A DNA stretch of 12,243 bases from contig DATLGD010000182.1 in the NCBI GenBank assembly GCA_035540755.1, positions 1-12,243 of the forward strand. Reading direction: 5' to 3'. Numbering within the stretch: the stretch's first letter is position 1; every line of letters starts with the position of its first letter. The position numbers and the translations under genes are program-made. This DNA comes from DATLGD01 sp035540755. GTDB lineage: Bacteria; Actinomycetota; Actinomycetes; Mycobacteriales; SCTD01. The notes under the pieces were generated by a model that saw only the letters and a program-made list of their open reading frames with translations, was not told the origin of the DNA and searched no databases. Positions 1-5,352 of the stretch are shown in pieces.

Positions 1-665
1 GCCGGGGCGGTGTGCGCGTCGGAGACGTTGCCGATAGCCCAGAGCACCGAGAGCCACTCGCTGCGCGCGACGCCCTGCGGCGCGAGCGCGTCGTTGATGT
101 CCCACCAGGTGTACTCGGGGGCGAGGGCGTCGAAGCGGGTCTCGCCGCTGCCGGCGATCTCGCTGAACGCGCCGACGTACTGGAAGCCGCCGCCGTAGGA
201 GCCGCCGATCGCGCCGATGCGGGGGTCGCCGGCGCCGTCCTGCACCACCCAGTCGAGCGCCGCCGCGAGGTCGATCAGCGCCTGCACGTCCCGGCCCTCG
301 ACGGCCGGGTCCATCACGTGCGCCTTGCCCCCGGACTCGCCGAAGCCGCGCTGGTCGAAGGAGATCACGCCGTAGCCGGCGGCCAGGTACCGCTCGAAGG
401 CGGCCGGGCTCTTCTGCCGGCTGCCGCCCCAGCCGTGCCCTTCGAGCAGCACCGGCACCGGCGACGACGCCGAGGCCGACGCCGGGCGGAAGACCGTGTA
501 GCAGATCTGCACCGGCGCGGTGCTGCCCGCGTCCGGCACGCTGGTCAGGCAGCCGTCGGTGGCGGTCGGGGCGGCTGCGGCGGCGGACGCCGGCGAGAGC
601 CCGGCGGCGGTGGCGGCGAGGGCGACGACGGCAGCGAGCAGCGCTGCCCGGCGGGGGCGAGGCAT
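1..665 (-). CDS. Exported alpha/beta serine hydrolase (S15/CocE-like), 3' part cut off
   Basis: Reading leftward from ATG at 665, an open frame of 221 codons runs off the window at base 1. The N-terminus looks like a Sec signal peptide: basic MPRPRR, a hydrophobic Ala/Leu/Val stretch to about residue 22, then an Ala-rich cleavage region around 27-32. The mature part has alpha/beta-hydrolase landmarks: an oxyanion-type HGWGGS at 77-82, DQRGFGES at 104-111, and a nucleophile elbow GGSYGG with Ser156 in GxSxG. DQRGFGES and GGSYGG are typical of the X-Pro dipeptidyl-peptidase/CocE-NonD group, so a secreted peptidase or esterase is likely. The catalytic Asp and His would lie beyond the edge. The substrate cannot be told. 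No good Shine-Dalgarno precedes the ATG. It lies 121 bp downstream of the DUF1707 gene on the same strand. Confidence 0.85.
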   Translation of the reverse strand, partial: MPRPRRAALLAAVVALAATAAGLSPASAAAAAPTATDGCLTSVPDAGSTAPVQICYTVFRPASASASSPVPVLLEGHGWGGSRQKSPAAFERYLAAGYGVISFDQRGFGESGGKAHVMDPAVEGRDVQALIDLAAALDWVVQDGAGDPRIGAIGGSYGGGFQYVGAFSEIAGSGETRFDALAPEYTWWDINDALAPQGVARSEWLSVLWAIGNVSDAHTAP

Positions 666-786
666 GAGGTGGTCTTCGACGTCCGCGCGCGGGTTCCTGC
701 ACCGGCAGTGCGACTTCCGCGGGGACGCAGGGCGGTGGGTCCTCCGCTGCCCCGTGTCCGCTTGTCGTCCCCTCGGAACCGGGCCC

Positions 787-1248
787 TCAGGCCACCGGTG
801 CACGTGCGGCGCGGACGTGCCCGGCGACGCCGATGCCCCAGCCCAGCGCCGGCCAGACCGGCCACGGGTACCAGGCGCCGGCGGACAGCCCGACGACCAG
901 CCAGATCGCGACCAGCAGCGTCATGACGGCTGCGTAGGACGCCACGTGGTGCCCGAGCGCTGCACGGGCGACCGCCCGGGCCTGCAGGGCCCGCTCCCGC
1001 CGGTCGCGGTCGGCGCGCAAGGCGGCCGGCAGGTCGGCCTCCACGGCCGCGAGGTCCGCGCCGGTGCCGGCCGACCAGGTCCGGGCCAGCCGTTCGTCGA
1101 GCTCGTCGAGGGTGAGCAGGCCTGCTGCCGCGGCGTTCCCGAGCAGCGTTGCCGTCCGGTGCCGGTCGGCGTCGCCGACCCGGGCGCCCGGCGCCGACGC
1201 GACGCGTCCGGCCGATGCTGCCTGCCTGGCCTGGCTTCCGCACCACAT
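787..1248 (-). CDS. DUF1707 + 2TM-domain small membrane protein
   Basis: A 153-residue protein. Residues about 23-75 (RVGDADRHR, then LTLDELDERL and DLAAVEADLP) match the actinobacterial DUF1707 helical domain in pattern. After a basic linker, residues about 97-150 form a 2TM domain: HHVASYAAVMTLLVAIWLVVGL, a short turn with AWYPWPVWPALGWGIGVAGH, and a basic tail. This hairpin would sit in the cytoplasmic membrane. I chose ATG at 1248 because GGAGG lies just upstream at a normal spacing and the DUF1707 core follows; upstream GTG or ATG codons would run into the operator region. It is divergent from a PadR regulator across 66 bp with two palindromes, so PadR control is likely. The biochemical function of the family is not known to me. 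Confidence 0.85.
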   Translation of the reverse strand: MWCGSQARQAASAGRVASAPGARVGDADRHRTATLLGNAAAAGLLTLDELDERLARTWSAGTGADLAAVEADLPAALRADRDRRERALQARAVARAALGHHVASYAAVMTLLVAIWLVVGLSAGAWYPWPVWPALGWGIGVAGHVRAARAPVA

Positions 1249-1260
1249 CGCGTACCCTCC

Positions 1261-1273
1261 GTCCACTATGGAC
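1261..1273. promoter_or_regulatory. Operator-like palindrome 1 (probable PadR site)
   Basis: GTCCACTATGGAC: half-sites GTCCA and TGGAC around a 3-bp centre. It matches palindrome 2 in 13 of 15 bases when the following AG is included, with centres 27 bp apart. It lies at the predicted start of transcription of the leftward gene, so binding there would block initiation. The PadR assignment comes from position only. Confidence 0.55.
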
Positions 1274-1277
1274 AGAC

Positions 1278-1306
1278 AGCGTCCCCCGTCCACAGTGGAC
1301 AGTCAA
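1278..1306 (-). promoter_or_regulatory. Predicted promoter of the DUF1707-2TM gene
   Basis: On the minus strand, TTGACT (1306-1301) and GACGCT (1283-1278) are separated by exactly 17 bp, a good sigma-70-type arrangement. The spacer contains the right-hand palindrome (1288-1300). Transcription would start near 1271, inside or beside the left palindrome, leaving a short leader with GGAGG before ATG 1248. This is sequence inference only. Confidence 0.45.
1288..1300. promoter_or_regulatory. Operator-like palindrome 2 (probable PadR site)
   Basis: GTCCACAGTGGAC: perfect 6-bp half-sites around one central base. It sits inside the 17-bp spacer between the predicted -35 and -10 of the leftward DUF1707 gene, and 14 bp before the GTG of padR. 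A bound repressor could therefore shut off both divergent genes, giving autoregulation. Confidence 0.6.
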
Positions 1307-1314
1307 GGCCTGTC

Positions 1315-1836
1315 GTGAACGCGACCCAGGCGAGCCTGCTCGCGATCCTCGACGGCTGCGGCGGCGAGCTCACCGGCGGCGAGCTCGTGCGGATCGCCGA
1401 GCTGCGCATCGGTCAGTTCTGGAGCCTCACGCGCAGCCAGGTCTACCGGGAGCTCGCCGCCCTCGAGCGCGACGGCCTGGTGGTGCCGGGCGTCCCGGGC
1501 CCGCGTGAGGCGCGGCCCGTGCGCGTCACCGACTCCGGCCGGAAGCTCTACCGCGCCTGGCTGACGCGGCAGCTGCCGGGCGACACCATCCGCATCCCGG
1601 TCCTGCTCGCGGTCTCCTTCGGGGACTCCCTCGACCCGGCGGCCCTGCGCGAGCTGCTCGCGGTGAGCCGGCGTGAGCACCGCGACCGCCTCGCGTCGTA
1701 CCAGGCTCTCGACGCCGACCTCGCCTCGTCGCCCGACGGCGACCCCTGGGCGCGGGCGACCGTGTCCTTCGGCATCCACTACGAGCAGGCGGTGCTCGCC
1801 TGGTTCGACTCGCTCCCGGAGCAGGTCAGGCCCTGA
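1315..1836 (+). CDS. PadR-family transcriptional regulator
   Basis: A 173-residue protein from GTG 1315. Residues 4-75 form a winged helix: ATQASLLAILDG, then GGELVRIAELRIGQFWSLTRSQVYRELAALERDGLV as the recognition-helix region, and a wing with REARPVRVTDSGR. The rest (about 80-173) is helical with WARATVSFGIHYEQAVLAWFDSL, resembling the PadR C-terminal dimerisation domain (Vir_act_alpha_C). The open frame extends far upstream, but that part lacks regulator character and overlaps the opposite gene, so GTG 1315 is preferred. PadR proteins usually repress a neighbouring membrane or transport gene and themselves; the two palindromes just upstream fit this. The effector is unknown. It converges on the metzincin gene with a 10-bp gap and no obvious terminator. 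Confidence 0.88.
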   Translation: MNATQASLLAILDGCGGELTGGELVRIAELRIGQFWSLTRSQVYRELAALERDGLVVPGVPGPREARPVRVTDSGRKLYRAWLTRQLPGDTIRIPVLLAVSFGDSLDPAALRELLAVSRREHRDRLASYQALDADLASSPDGDPWARATVSFGIHYEQAVLAWFDSLPEQVRP

Positions 1837-1846
1837 CCGGGCGTTG

Positions 1847-2821
1847 CTAGTGGGCGTGCGCGGCGTCGGTCGCCGTCGCCCAGCGCTCGGCGTGCCCGCG
1901 GACGACGACGCCGTTGAGGGTGCTGAACGGCAGCGTCTGGAAGTCGACGGCGTTCGTCATGAGCGTGCACGGCCCGAGCTCACCGCGGCCGATCGCCACC
2001 GGGAGCCCGGTGCCGCACTCCTGGTAGTGGTGGTGACCGCCCATCAGGTGGCCGATCTCGTGCGCCACGATCTTGGCCGTGAGGTCCTTGTAGAAGGTCA
2101 CCGGCCCGACCCGGATGCCCTCGTCGCCGACCAGCACGCCGGTCTCGCTGACGGCGAAGGCGCGGTCGGGCAGCGCGACGCCGCCGATGCAGTCGGCCAT
2201 CCCGGCGACCGCGTTGCCGATGCCGGGCACCTGGATGTCCTTGTCGGTGACGACGGAGACGACGTCGACGCCGTCCGGCCGCTGCCCGCCGTACTGCTTC
2301 TTGGCCAGGTCGATGATCTCCTGGGCGTTGTCCGTGCGGCTGGTGCGGGTCGGGGCGAGCAGGTCGAAGCGCTCGAAGGACAGGTCGATGCCGAGCGGGC
2401 CGTAGGACTGCCGGCCCACGACGAGCGACTTCCTGACCTTGGCGAAGAGCTCCTGCTCGGCGGCGGCCCGCTCGTCCGGGTCGTCGATCGCGGCGATCTC
2501 GGCGCCCTGAGCGACGTCGACGACGGTGAGGACGTCGAGGCGGACCTCCTTCGCGCCGCCGGTGACGTGCGAGGTGCTGGTGGCGGCGGGGCCGAGCAGC
2601 TGGGCGCCGTCGCAGTCGACGTCGCGCATGAGGGCCTCGACGTCGATGATCCCGTGCACGCCCGGCGCGGGGGCGGTGCCGCCGCTGGCCAGGGGCGAGC
2701 CCTCTCCGGTGACCGACGCGGGCAGGCCGGCGCCGGCACTGGCTCCGGAGGCGACCAGCCCGGCGGCGGCGAGGGCGGCGAGCGCGGCCAGGCGGGGACG
2801 GCGGAGGGCGCGGCCGGACAT
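1847..2821 (-). CDS. Exported metzincin-type zinc metalloprotease
   Basis: A 324-residue protein. The N-terminus (MSGRALRRPR followed by an Ala/Leu-rich core to about residue 25) is a Sec signal peptide; no lipobox is evident. The key motif HEIGHLMGGHH (254-264) fits the metzincin HExxHxxGxxH consensus: zinc ligands His254, His258 and His264, and general base Glu255. A plausible Met-turn is Met288 in CTLMTN, about 24 residues later. The spacing and the preceding body resemble the reprolysin/M12B-like group. Cysteines 70, 211, 269 and 285 could form two disulfides, as expected outside the cell. Residues 30-60 are Gly/Ala/Pro-rich, possibly a short pro-region or linker. GGAG lies 6 nt before ATG 2821, which fixes the start. 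The substrate is not predictable. Confidence 0.85.
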   Translation of the reverse strand: MSGRALRRPRLAALAALAAAGLVASGASAGAGLPASVTGEGSPLASGGTAPAPGVHGIIDVEALMRDVDCDGAQLLGPAATSTSHVTGGAKEVRLDVLTVVDVAQGAEIAAIDDPDERAAAEQELFAKVRKSLVVGRQSYGPLGIDLSFERFDLLAPTRTSRTDNAQEIIDLAKKQYGGQRPDGVDVVSVVTDKDIQVPGIGNAVAGMADCIGGVALPDRAFAVSETGVLVGDEGIRVGPVTFYKDLTAKIVAHEIGHLMGGHHHYQECGTGLPVAIGRGELGPCTLMTNAVDFQTLPFSTLNGVVVRGHAERWATATDAAHAH

Positions 2822-2827
2822 GGCGGT

Positions 2828-2831
2828 CTCC
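2828..2831 (-). promoter_or_regulatory. Ribosome binding site of the metzincin gene
   Basis: GGAG on the minus strand, 6 nt from ATG 2821. Unlike many starts in this window, this one has a clear Shine-Dalgarno and therefore a leader; it supports the chosen start just before the signal peptide. Confidence 0.6.
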
Positions 2832-2935
2832 AGACGGACGGGCCGCGGCGCGGGGGCGGACGGTCGCGGGAGCGGGTGCGTGCGGGACCACTTCGCCGCG
2901 GGCCGGCGCGTTCCTGCCGCGACCGCCGACCCCGC

Positions 2936-3005
2936 CCGGTGATCAACAGGGGGTCAGCAGCAGACGCGCCGGCGGGTCCAGCGGCGATCTCCTGTTGATC
3001 ACCGG
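2936..3005. repeat. Perfect 15-bp inverted repeat with 40-nt loop
   Basis: The left arm CCGGTGATCAACAGG (2936-2950) and right arm CCTGTTGATCACCGG (2991-3005) are exact reverse complements. In + strand RNA the stem can extend five more pairs (2951-2955 with 2986-2990, two of them G-U), giving about 20 bp; on the minus strand two of these become A-C mismatches. The loop contains the palindrome CGCCGGCG (2967-2974). It begins 33 nt after the pheA stop and lies upstream of the metzincin gene. It has no U-tract. It could be a REP-type repeat, a factor-independent transcription stop for pheA, or a protein-binding dyad. Confidence 0.75.
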
Positions 3006-3038
3006 AGGAGGGCCGGACGCCCTCGGGAGCCGGCGGGG

Positions 3039-3971
3039 TCAGGTGCCGTCGCGGAGGCGGGTCAGCCACGCGGCGGAGGCGCGGAAGTCGGCGTCGGACG
3101 TCCCGTCGCGCACCACCGGGGGGACGCCGTCGGCGCGCGGGTAGCTGCCGAGCACCCGCACGTCGGCGCACACCCGGTGCAGCGCCGACAGCGCCTCGCC
3201 GACCCGCGCGTCGGCCAGGTGACCCTCGCAGTCCACGGAGAAGAAGTAGCGGCCGAGCCGGTCACCGGTGGGGCGGGACTCGATCCGGGTCAGGTTGACG
3301 CCGCGCACGGCGAACTCGGTGAGCAGCTCGAGCAGGGCGCCGGGGCGGTCGTCGGAGATGTAGGCGAACAGCGTCGTGCGGTCGGCGCCGGTCGGGGCCG
3401 GCGGCGGGCCGGGACGCGAGACGAGCACGAACCGGGTGACGGCGTCGTCCCGGTCGTGGACGTCGTCGGCGAGCGCGGTGAGCCCGTAGTGGGCGGCGGC
3501 CACCGGCGCGGCCAGCGCGGCGTCGTGGCGACCGGCGGCGACCTCGCGCGCGGCGTCGGCGGTCGACGGCGCGAGCACGACCGAGGCCTCGGGGAGCACC
3601 TCGCGCAGCCACCGGCGGCACTGCGCCTCGGCGTGCGGGTGCGTCGCGACGGTGCGCACCTCGTGCAGGCCGGTCCCGCGGCGGGCGAGCAGGGCGAAGC
3701 GCACCGGCAGCAGCACCTCGCGGGTGATCTGCAGCGGGTCGCCCGAGGCCAGCTCGTCGAGCGTGGTGGCCACCGACCCCTCGACGGAGTTCTCCAGCGG
3801 CACCATCGCGCCGTCGGTGTCGCCGGCGCGCACCGCCTCGAGCGCGGCCGCGACCGAGGCGTACGGGTGCAGGTCGGCCCGCCCGGCGGCCGGGAGCGTG
3901 CGCAGCGCCGCCTCGGTGAACGTGCCGGCCGGCCCGAGGTAGCCGAAGCGGGCGGGCGGGACGCCCGGCAT
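3039..3971 (-). CDS. pheA: Prephenate dehydratase
   Basis: A 310-residue protein, the usual size for a stand-alone actinobacterial prephenate dehydratase. It converts prephenate to phenylpyruvate, water and CO2 in phenylalanine synthesis, in the cytoplasm. The catalytic PDT domain spans about 8-185: it starts FGYLGPAGTFTEAA (9-22), has PLENSVEGSV (58-67), and ends with the family TRF motif at 179-181, whose Thr is catalytic. The ACT regulatory domain spans about 197-275, with RPGALLELL (209-217) and ESRP (231-234), the site for feedback binding of phenylalanine in this family. No chorismate mutase domain is fused. ATG 3971 overlaps the TGA of the upstream DUF4446 gene (TGATG), so the two are translationally coupled. 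Confidence 0.97.
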   Translation of the reverse strand: MPGVPPARFGYLGPAGTFTEAALRTLPAAGRADLHPYASVAAALEAVRAGDTDGAMVPLENSVEGSVATTLDELASGDPLQITREVLLPVRFALLARRGTGLHEVRTVATHPHAEAQCRRWLREVLPEASVVLAPSTADAAREVAAGRHDAALAAPVAAAHYGLTALADDVHDRDDAVTRFVLVSRPGPPPAPTGADRTTLFAYISDDRPGALLELLTEFAVRGVNLTRIESRPTGDRLGRYFFSVDCEGHLADARVGEALSALHRVCADVRVLGSYPRADGVPPVVRDGTSDADFRASAAWLTRLRDGT

Positions 3972-4480
3972 CAGCCCGCCGCGCGCAGCCGGCCGGGCGG
4001 CGCCGGCTCCGGGCGGGCGCGGGCGATCGCCTCGCGCTCCTCCGGCGACAGCGGGTGGCTGCTGTCGCCGCCGGTGACGCCCTTGGCGTAGGTGCGGGTC
4101 TCGCTGCGCCCGTTGATGCTCGACAGGACGACGCCGTCGCCGGCGTCGTCGAGCAGGGCGGCCGAGAACGACAGCCGCCCGGCGAGGTCGTCGAAGGCGT
4201 CGTAGCGCACGACCGCGACGTGCCGCAGCGCGGTGCCGAGGTCGAGCCTGACCTGGGCGAGCTCGGCCCGCAGGGCGGCGACGTCGTGCCAGGGCTCGTC
4301 ACTGGACACGGCACTGGCCACCACGCCCGGCACCGACGACAGGCCCGCGGACGCGAGCGCGGCGCAGGCGCGCTCCACCCGCCCCAGGCGCACGGCGAGC
4401 GCGACCGCGACCGCGAGCAGCAGCGCGAACCCGGCGACGCCCAGCGCCACGACGGTCGCGGTCGTCGAGTCGAGCGGCAC
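3971..4480 (-). CDS. DUF4446 family membrane-anchored protein
   Basis: A 169-residue protein from GTG 4480. Residues about 6-33 form one hydrophobic segment, followed by a basic RLGRVER, suggesting an N-terminal membrane anchor. The remainder contains the DUF4446 signature: LRHVAVVRYDAFDDLAGRLSFSAALL, then DGVVLSSINGRSETRTYAKGV and LSPEEREAI. No enzymatic residues can be assigned and the function of the family is unknown to me. GTG 4480 is supported by TAGCCT 6 nt upstream, a leaderless-type promoter, and by an in-frame stop just before. It precedes pheA with a one-base stop/start overlap, so it leads that operon; any functional link to phenylalanine synthesis is unproven. Confidence 0.85.
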   Translation of the reverse strand: MPLDSTTATVVALGVAGFALLLAVAVALAVRLGRVERACAALASAGLSSVPGVVASAVSSDEPWHDVAALRAELAQVRLDLGTALRHVAVVRYDAFDDLAGRLSFSAALLDDAGDGVVLSSINGRSETRTYAKGVTGGDSSHPLSPEEREAIARARPEPAPPGRLRAAG

Positions 4481-4486
4481 CCGCCG

Positions 4487-4492
4487 AGGCTA
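4487..4492 (-). promoter_or_regulatory. -10 element of DUF4446-pheA (leaderless)
   Basis: TAGCCT on the minus strand, 6 nt before GTG 4480. This TANNNT-to-start spacing is the actinobacterial leaderless pattern; no Shine-Dalgarno is present. Confidence 0.5.
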
Positions 4493-4501
4493 ACGGCCCT
4501 G

Positions 4502-4552
4502 CTTGCGTCCGTCCGGAGACACACCGCCGCCGCGGGCGCCTCCGGACGCAAG
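4502..4552. repeat. Inverted repeat linking the divergent DUF4446 and larB promoters
   Basis: CTTGCGTCCG (4502-4511) and CGGACGCAAG (4543-4552) are perfect 10-bp inverted arms. A second overlapping pair is GTCCGGAG (4511-4518) and CTCCGGAC (4540-4547). The two half-sites thus read outward as CTCCGGAC(GGAC)GCAAG toward each gene and cover both -35 regions. This is either a shared operator or two copies of one promoter module in mirror image. Confidence 0.65.
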
Positions 4553-4564
4553 GGCCCGCGCCTC

Positions 4565-4570
4565 TACGCT
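4565..4570 (+). promoter_or_regulatory. -10 element of larB (leaderless)
   Basis: TACGCT, 7 nt before GTG 4578, with CCGGAC (4542-4547) at 17-bp spacing as a weak -35. No Shine-Dalgarno is visible. It supports GTG 4578 as the larB start. Confidence 0.5.
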
Positions 4571-4577
4571 GCGCCGC

Positions 4578-5324
4578 GTGGACCGGGACGACGCGCGCGC
4601 GCTGCTCGACGACGTCGCCGCCGGCCGGCTCGGACCGGACGACGCCCTCGAGCAGCTGGTCACCGCGCCCTTCGCCGAGCTCGCGCACAGCGTGGTCGAC
4701 CTGCACCGCGAGCTGCGCACCGGCGACCCGGAGGTCGTCTACGCCGCCGGCAAGACGACGGCGCAGGTGCTCGACGTCGTCGCCGTCCTGCGCGGGCGCA
4801 CGTCCCGGGCGGTGCTCGTCACCCGCGCCGACGGGCCGACGGTGACCGAGCTGCGGGACGCGCACGAGGACGTCGTCGTCGAAGGCGCGACCGTCGCCAT
4901 CGGACGGCTGCCGGAGCCGCGCGGGCAGGTGGCCGTCGTCGCGGCGGGCACGTCCGACGGCCCGGTGGCCGCCGAGGCGGCGCTGACGGTGCGGGCGTTC
5001 GGCGCCGGCGTGGAGCGGGTGGACGACGTCGGGGTCGCCGGGCTGCACCGGCTGCTCACCGCGCGGCCGGCGCTCGAGCGGGCGGACTGCGTCGTCGTCG
5101 TCGCCGGCATGGAGGGGGCGCTCCCGAGCGTGGTCGGCGGGCTGGTCGGCACGCCGCTGGTGGCGGTGCCGACGTCGGTCGGCTACGGCGCCGCGTTCGG
5201 CGGCCTGGCCGCGCTGCTCGGGATGCTGAACTCCTGCGCGCCCGGGGTCGGCGTGGTCAACATCGACAACGGCTTCGGCGCGGGCGTGCTGGCCGCCCGC
5301 ATCGCCCGGAGCGCCGGCGCATGA
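4578..5324 (+). CDS. larB: LarB, nickel-pincer cofactor biosynthesis carboxylase
   Basis: A 248-residue protein from GTG 4578, close to the length of characterised LarB. LarB carboxylates the pyridinium ring of nicotinic acid adenine dinucleotide and hydrolyses the phosphoanhydride, giving pyridinium-3,5-biscarboxylate mononucleotide, the first step to the NPN cofactor. The C-terminal half is AIR-carboxylase (PurE)-like: AAGTSDGPVAAEA (122-134), GMEGALPSVVGGLV (177-190), PTSVGYGAAFGG (198-209). Cys220 in MLNSCAPG matches the family cysteine that forms the covalent substrate adduct; NIDNGFGAG follows. The N-terminus (about 1-60) is helical and has VYAAGKT. The upstream TTG at 4503 is less likely, since it would place the promoter and dyad inside the gene. 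The stop overlaps an ATG (ATGA) that opens a mini-ORF before larC. Confidence 0.95.
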   Translation: MDRDDARALLDDVAAGRLGPDDALEQLVTAPFAELAHSVVDLHRELRTGDPEVVYAAGKTTAQVLDVVAVLRGRTSRAVLVTRADGPTVTELRDAHEDVVVEGATVAIGRLPEPRGQVAVVAAGTSDGPVAAEAALTVRAFGAGVERVDDVGVAGLHRLLTARPALERADCVVVVAGMEGALPSVVGGLVGTPLVAVPTSVGYGAAFGGLAALLGMLNSCAPGVGVVNIDNGFGAGVLAARIARSAGA

Positions 5325-5341
5325 TCGGCTGGCTGCCGTGA
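5321..5341 (+). CDS. Six-codon mini-ORF MIGWLP between larB and larC
   Basis: ATG 5321 overlaps the larB stop (ATGA), reads MIGWLP and stops at TGA 5339-5341, which in turn overlaps the GTG of larC (GTGA). The peptide repeats the first codons of larC (VIGWLD). It probably marks the ancestral larC start, frameshifted by a 17-bp duplication. It may act only as a relay for translating ribosomes; the peptide itself is unlikely to matter. Confidence 0.35.
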   Translation: MIGWLP

Positions 5342-5352
5342 TCGGCTGGCTG
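5322..5352 (+). repeat. 17-bp-period tandem duplication at the larB/larC junction
   Basis: TGATCGGCTGGCTG occurs at 5322-5335 and again at 5339-5352, 14 identical bases with a 17-bp offset. Because 17 is not a multiple of three, the second copy is in a different frame from the first ATG, and larC now has to start at GTG 5338. Confidence 0.9.

Noticed and set aside
12..926. 304-codon open frame on the + strand at the left edge
   Set aside because: Opposes the signal-peptide hydrolase and DUF1707 genes and shows only Arg/Ala/Gly-rich low-complexity sequence.
1673..2998. 441-codon open frame on the + strand opposite the metzincin gene
   Set aside because: Composition (Asp/Val/Gly/Arg repeats) is that of an antisense shadow; the minus-strand frame has a signal peptide, RBS and zinc motif.
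2936..3005. Inverted repeat as ends of a MITE or insertion sequence
   Set aside because: The two arms enclose only 40 nt, and no target-site duplication flanks them.
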